Shown one piece after another: positions 3,191 to 5,972 of a stretch of DNA of 5,972 nt (position 1 is the first letter of the stretch; every line of letters begins with the position of its first letter). The DNA is from Nitrososphaera sp. (GTDB lineage Archaea > Thermoproteota > Nitrososphaeria > Nitrososphaerales > Nitrososphaeraceae): NCBI GenBank assembly GCA_023252395.1, contig JAJPDY010000082.1:1-5972 (forward strand), read 5' to 3'. Both the position numbers and the translations under genes were made by a program. Under the pieces are notes generated by a model. That model did no database searches. It saw only the letters and a program-made list of their open reading frames with translations, and was not told the origin of the DNA.

Positions 3191-5077
3191 ATGCGACTGC
3201 TGCAGCTTCATTCCGATTTTATCGAATACGAGCCTATTGATAAAGAAATCAAAGACGCCGAGGACATTGCGTCCAAGTCCAAGGTCCGGCTCGAAGATCT
3301 TGTGGTAGCTTTTGTTGCCGTGGAAAGCGGGGACGACGAAAGCGTCGCAAAGGCAGCGGTTGACGAAATAAAAAAGTACCTTGACACTGTCAAGAGCAGC
3401 AAGCTCCTCGTATATCCTTACGCTCATCTCAGTTCGGATCTGGCGCCGCCGGTTGCGGCAGCCAGCTTGATAAAGTCGGTTGAAGATTTTGCCAAAGCGT
3501 CTATCAGTCAGGTCTACCGCGCGCCATTTGGGTGGACAAAGTCGTTCAACATCAAGGTAAAGGGCCACCCGCTTGCCGAAAACGCCAAAGAGATAACCAA
3601 GCAGGTAGAGCACGAGCACGCAGGGCATTCGCATGGCGAAAAAGAGTCTTCTGCGCTAAAGGCGGAGGAAAAGTTGCAGTCATTCTGGTACATCTTGCAG
3701 CCCGGCGGCCAGATGACTCCAGTCAAAGAATACAAGTACAAAAAGCAGGATCAGAACCTGCAGATCCTTTCCAATTATGAAATAACAAAGAACAGAGCAG
3801 TCAACGAGCAGCCTGCTCATGTGCGCCTAATGAAAAAACTGGCAATAGCCGACTATGAGCCGGCGTCTGACGCTGGCAATATGCGCTACTACCCAAAGGG
3901 GCGCTTGCTGAAATCACTTATCGAGCAATATGTCACAAGAAGGGTGATGGAATATGGCGGCATCGAGGTTGAGACACCAATAATGTACGACACAAAGCAC
4001 CCGTCGATGGAGAGCTACTTTAACAGGTTCCCTGCAAGGCAATACAACATCGCATCGGATAACAAGCAGCTATTCCTGCGCTTTGCAGCATGCTTTGGGC
4101 AGTTCCTCATGGCCAAGGATTTCAATATCTCGTACAAGCACTTGCCTGTCAAGCTATACGAACTTACACGCTATTCATTTCGGCGCGAAAAGTCAGGCGA
4201 GCTGGTAGGGCTGCGCCGGCTCCGCGCATTTACCATGCCTGACTGCCACGCGCTATGCAGAGACCTGAACCAGGCAAAGGATGAGTTCCGCAAGCGCTTT
4301 GAGTTGTCCATAAGCGTGCTTGACAACTTGGGGCTGTCGACTGAAGACGTAGAGATGGCCATCCGGTTTACAGAGGAATTCTACAACGAGAACAAAGAGT
4401 TCATCACCGAGCTTATCAACAGGTTCAACAAGCCAGTGCTAGTTGAAATGTGGAAGGAGCGCTTCTTTTATTTCACTCTGAAATGGGAATTCAACTATGT
4501 TGACGGCCTTGGAAAAGCGTCCGCGCTTTCAACCGACCAGATAGACGTAGAGAACGGCAAGCGCTATAACATCGAGTTTGTCGAAGAAGACGGCAGCAAG
4601 AAAAACCCAATAATCCTGCACAATTCGCCGTCAGGCGCAGTCGAGCGCGTAATCTATGCGCTGCTGGAAAAGTCTGCCAAGGTGTCCAAGACCGGCGGCA
4701 TACCGTCAATGCCACTCTGGCTGTCGCACACGCAGGTTCGAGTAATCCCTGTAAGCCAAGATCATGTTGCATATTGCGAAAAGATTCTGGCAGAGCTTAC
4801 TGCAAGCCAGATAAGGGCAGACATTGACGATCGCGATGAAACAGTCGGCAAAAAGATTCGCGAGTCAGAGACAGAGTGGGTACGCTATACTGTAGTCATT
4901 GGCGACAAGGAGATGAATTCTACAAAGCTAGTAGTCCGGGACAGAAGCGAGGGCAAGCAGCGCGAAGTCACACTGCAGGAATTGATCGACGAGGTAAAAG
5001 CACAGACAAAGGACAAGCCCTACCTGCCACTTAACCTTCCACAGCGCCTGTCAGCAAGACCCCAGATCATGGTCTAG
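3191..5077 (+). CDS. thrS: Threonyl-tRNA synthetase, archaeal type with editing domain
   Basis: A complete 628-residue cytoplasmic enzyme that charges tRNA-Thr with threonine using ATP. Residues 1-138 are the archaeal N-terminal editing domain, related to D-aminoacyl-tRNA deacylase, which hydrolyses mischarged Ser-tRNA-Thr. The start M-R-L-L-x-L-H-S-D-F at residue 1 is typical of this domain and fixes the ATG. A His-rich linker follows (H141-H148). The class II catalytic core spans about 210-510. Motif 2 lies around Y323-R345 and includes R327 and R331-R332. The expected zinc ligands are C301 (in R-F-A-A-C-F-G-Q), H353 (M-P-D-C-H) and H477. Motif 3 is S481-G-A-V-E-R486. The anticodon-binding domain runs from about 511 to 605. 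The 3' end overlaps the convergent agmatinase-family gene by 11 bases. All key residues appear intact. Confidence 0.97.
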   Translation: MRLLQLHSDFIEYEPIDKEIKDAEDIASKSKVRLEDLVVAFVAVESGDDESVAKAAVDEIKKYLDTVKSSKLLVYPYAHLSSDLAPPVAAASLIKSVEDFAKASISQVYRAPFGWTKSFNIKVKGHPLAENAKEITKQVEHEHAGHSHGEKESSALKAEEKLQSFWYILQPGGQMTPVKEYKYKKQDQNLQILSNYEITKNRAVNEQPAHVRLMKKLAIADYEPASDAGNMRYYPKGRLLKSLIEQYVTRRVMEYGGIEVETPIMYDTKHPSMESYFNRFPARQYNIASDNKQLFLRFAACFGQFLMAKDFNISYKHLPVKLYELTRYSFRREKSGELVGLRRLRAFTMPDCHALCRDLNQAKDEFRKRFELSISVLDNLGLSTEDVEMAIRFTEEFYNENKEFITELINRFNKPVLVEMWKERFFYFTLKWEFNYVDGLGKASALSTDQIDVENGKRYNIEFVEEDGSKKNPIILHNSPSGAVERVIYALLEKSAKVSKTGGIPSMPLWLSHTQVRVIPVSQDHVAYCEKILAELTASQIRADIDDRDETVGKKIRESETEWVRYTVVIGDKEMNSTKLVVRDRSEGKQREVTLQELIDEVKAQTKDKPYLPLNLPQRLSARPQIMV

Positions 5078-5972
5078 CGTATTTTCTTGCTAGTATCCGA
5101 AGGAGCGTCTGGGTGGCAAGCGCGCCTTCTCTGTAGTCGCCGTTTCGCAGGCCCACTTCGACCATGTCCATGCCAATCAATTTTGCAGTGGGGTGTATTG
5201 CCTTTATCATTTCCAAGACTTGAAACGGATCAAGCCCAAATGGCTCCGGCGTGCCGGTGCAAGGCACGTATGGAAGATCATAGGCATCAATGTCAAATGA
5301 AATGTAGATCTTTTTTCCTGCAGTAGCCTTTTGCAAGTGCTGCATTACAGCTTCAATATCATCGTGCACCTGCCAAGCGTCAAACGTGGTGACACCATTC
5401 TTTTCTGCAGTCTCGTTTTCCTCCCTGTCTGTCTGGCGTATGCCGATCTGGATCAGGTTCTCGCCGGGGATGTGCTCTAATAGATGGTAGAATGGGGTAG
5501 TGTGGCACATTTTCATGCCTTCGTATTCCGGCTTCATGTCCCTGTGCGCGTCAAAATGTATCACTATAGGATGTTCGCTGGCTAGTGCCTTCAACTGATA
5601 ATATGATAGCGTGTGCTCGCCTCCCATCATTACAGGGATCTTGTTGTCAGCGCGCAGCGCACCTACAACTTTTGGGATGGTGGAATCAAGGAAGGCAAGC
5701 GTTTTTGCAATGCTTTTCGTCTTTGGCATCTTCAAGTCGCCAAGGTCGAATATTCTGCTCAATTCGTAAATGTCGGCCTTTTCGTCAAGCACGAACGTCT
5801 CGATCTGGCGCGCCGAGGTCAGCCTTATTGCCTCTGGACCCCTTGACGTGCCTTTGCCAAAGCTCGTTGTGGCATCAACCGGCACGCCATAAAACACGAC
5901 ATTTGATTCCTTGAATGAAATCTTTACAGGCGTGTCGGCAAAGCTATAGCCAGCCTTGGTCTTCTCTGGCAC
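5067..5972 (-). CDS. speB: Arginase/agmatinase-family ureohydrolase, probable agmatinase
   Basis: A 301-residue binuclear-metal (usually Mn) hydrolase of the ureohydrolase family. The ligand set is present: H120 in G-G-E-H-T, D141/H143/D145 in F-D-A-H-R-D, and D227/D229 in S-F-D-I-D. The substrate-loop signature T239-G-T-P-E-P follows, and H157 sits in the H-T-T-P-F position. The T-P-E-P form favours agmatine (giving putrescine and urea) over arginine. In archaea agmatine comes from arginine decarboxylation, so this is most likely a polyamine step; another guanidino substrate remains possible. The loop around residues 232-239 differs from the canonical D-P-x-x-A-P-G-T. The first codon seen is GTG at the window edge, so the true start may lie outside. 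The 3' end overlaps thrS by 11 bases, tail to tail. Confidence 0.9.
   Translation of the reverse strand: MPEKTKAGYSFADTPVKISFKESNVVFYGVPVDATTSFGKGTSRGPEAIRLTSARQIETFVLDEKADIYELSRIFDLGDLKMPKTKSIAKTLAFLDSTIPKVVGALRADNKIPVMMGGEHTLSYYQLKALASEHPIVIHFDAHRDMKPEYEGMKMCHTTPFYHLLEHIPGENLIQIGIRQTDREENETAEKNGVTTFDAWQVHDDIEAVMQHLQKATAGKKIYISFDIDAYDLPYVPCTGTPEPFGLDPFQVLEMIKAIHPTAKLIGMDMVEVGLRNGDYREGALATQTLLRILARKYARP

Noticed and set aside
3164..3634. Minus-strand frames inside thrS (also 3208-3402, 3514-3741, 4171-4362, 4491-4772)
   Set aside because: They are shadows of a long, well-supported enzyme gene.
5087..5914. Plus-strand frames inside the agmatinase-family gene
   Set aside because: They are shadows of a gene with a full set of catalytic motifs.
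1..5972. CRISPR array, tRNA/rRNA gene, insertion sequence or phage-like cassette
   Set aside because: No regularly spaced repeats, cloverleaf, rRNA-like segment, transposase motif or terminal inverted repeats were seen.

Overview
This window looks like a piece of an ammonia-oxidising archaeal genome (Nitrososphaerota/Thaumarchaeota, most like the soil Nitrososphaera lineage). The support is an archaeal-type threonyl-tRNA synthetase with the archaeal N-terminal editing domain, TATA boxes placed about 25-31 bases upstream of start codons with almost no leader, several GTG/TTG starts, codon use rich in AGA/AGG/ATA yet GC-leaning, and very dense packing of tiny zinc-binding proteins. The lineage is inferred from recognition, not from a database search. 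I see no rRNA, tRNA, CRISPR array, insertion sequence or phage gene.

Layout. (1) 1-795: a small helical protein of unknown function (+) meets, two bases apart, a convergent zinc-ribbon protein with a YggX-like (Fe(II)-trafficking/oxidative-damage-protection) C-terminal half (-). An AT-rich intergenic stretch of about 180 bases with two imperfect dyads follows. (2) 796-1653: a 78-residue membrane-anchored exported protein (+) abuts a two-helix membrane protein with a C-terminal zinc ribbon (-). That gene shares a divergent promoter region with a 54-residue zinc-ribbon protein (+, GTG start). (3) 1654-2572: a seven-helix membrane protein of unknown function overlaps a small winged-helix DNA-binding protein, which has its own GGAGGT ribosome-binding site inside the membrane-protein gene. 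(4) 2573-2955: two probable minus-strand microgenes, a 26-residue peptide that is almost all Asp/Glu and a 58-residue Cys-rich protein, plus a promoter region facing both ways. (5) 2956-5077: a 68-residue zinc-binding protein, then thrS. (6) 5067-5972: an arginase/agmatinase-family enzyme on the minus strand, overlapping the 3' end of thrS by 11 bases and running to the window edge.

The two enzymes are housekeeping: tRNA-Thr charging with Ser-tRNA editing, and probably putrescine formation from agmatine. The rest is largely lineage-specific small proteins. Five carry paired Cys motifs and three are membrane proteins. The membrane protein/winged-helix pair is the best candidate for a functional module. 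The YggX-like protein is the best candidate for an under-described family arrangement. I did not find convincing evidence of a wholly new multi-gene system.
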